The notes below the pieces were generated by a model, which worked only from the letters and a program-made list of their open reading frames with translations, was not told the origin of the DNA and did no database searches. DNA of 64,000 nt, taken from contig CAMCMZ010000007.1 of NCBI GenBank assembly GCA_945876185.1, forward strand, positions 26,880 through 90,879. Reading direction: 5' to 3'. The position numbers and the translations under genes were made by a program. Positions 63,761 through 64,000 of this stretch are shown in pieces; the stretch's first letter is position 1; every line of letters starts with the position of its first letter. Source of the DNA: Candidatus Kuenenia stuttgartensis. GTDB lineage: Bacteria; Planctomycetota; UBA11346.

Positions 63761-64000
63761 TTTTCCCAAGGTGTATGTCTAGCGGCCAAAATAGACCTTT
63801 TATGAAGCCTCCAAAACACAGTCTAGCCCCGGTTCGACACCCTGAATTCCTAATTGAACCCCTAATTGATCCCCTCTGGGATCCCCGGAATAGCATTGGG
63901 GGGTACGTGTAGGAAGGACTGAAAGCGGGGGAAATCATTCTGTGAACTATAAATAAGATTGAAGTGGTTATCAGGCTCCTAGGCTTTCAGACCACTTGTG
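63761..64000. other. Non-coding end of window
   Basis: 240 bases with no convincing gene. CTAATTGAACCC/CTAATTGATCCC is a short tandem repeat at 63850-63873, and GATCCCCTCTGGGATC (63868-63883) a small perfect hairpin. Composition is intermediate. Confidence 0.6.

Noticed and set aside
63820..63840. CCCCGGTTCGACACCCTG, resembling a tRNA/tmRNA T-arm
   Set aside because: No anticodon arm, D-arm or acceptor stem could be matched upstream at the right distance, and no CCA-like end.

Overview
The window is GC-rich (about two thirds G+C by eye) and densely coded on both strands, until roughly position 62,870, where it turns abruptly AT-rich. It comes from a Gram-negative-type bacterium: lpxK (lipid A), an outer-membrane-factor efflux operon, uppP and mreB are present. 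menD points to menaquinone. A GH38 mannosidase, a metal-dependent L-rhamnose isomerase/kinase/aldolase set and ThuA-type proteins, with intergenic hairpin repeats of the GGGACCGCC and GGCCACAAAGAGCAC types, suggest a sugar-degrading member of the PVC superphylum (Planctomycetota/Verrucomicrobiota/Lentisphaerota). That placement is inference; no rRNA or tRNA gene was seen.

Layout. 1-9,500: end of a Sir2 deacylase, a single frame joining TilS to a GlmU-type uridylyltransferase, an XPB-like helicase with a hexapeptide-repeat tail, mreB, an ORF6N-domain gene behind a long inverted repeat, then glgB overlapping an RluA-type pseudouridine synthase. 9,500-24,400: an orphan ABC-2 permease, several unrecognised membrane proteins, a ferritin-like protein, menD, a GH38 alpha-mannosidase, tyrS, and small enzymes (GNAT, HAD, methyltransferase, HD). 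24,475-29,856: leuS, a 2Fe-2S protein and a large putative carbohydrate-active protein.

29,857-42,310: a 12.5 kb metal-efflux block, all on the minus strand. Order of transcription: a small ORF, TolC-like lipoprotein, CusB-like adaptor with two heavy-metal-binding domains, CusA-like RND pump, a type II P-type ATPase, a YHS protein, two very small ORFs, and a CopA-like P1B ATPase. Most junctions overlap or lie within about 20 bases. The block lies between the complete carbohydrate-active gene and a second, 5'-truncated copy of that gene's last ~440 bases, so it looks like an acquired island whose arrival or rearrangement broke a paralogue.

42,784-62,750: a DksA/TraR-like protein with a degraded zinc finger, a C45-type hydrolase apparently lacking its nucleophile, lpxK, the rhamnose genes (isomerase, class II aldolase, kinase), an Amt transporter, cobU-cobS, uppP, a beta-CASP metallohydrolase, thyA-folA-queF, and a coupled MDR dehydrogenase/double-ThuA pair divergent from an AraC regulator. 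62,870-64,000: an AT-rich segment unlike everything before it, with one small ORF behind a good ribosome binding site.

At least five families of palindromic intergenic repeats recur, one of them as four copies of the same ~135 bp hairpin pair. No transposase, integrase or CRISPR array was recognised.
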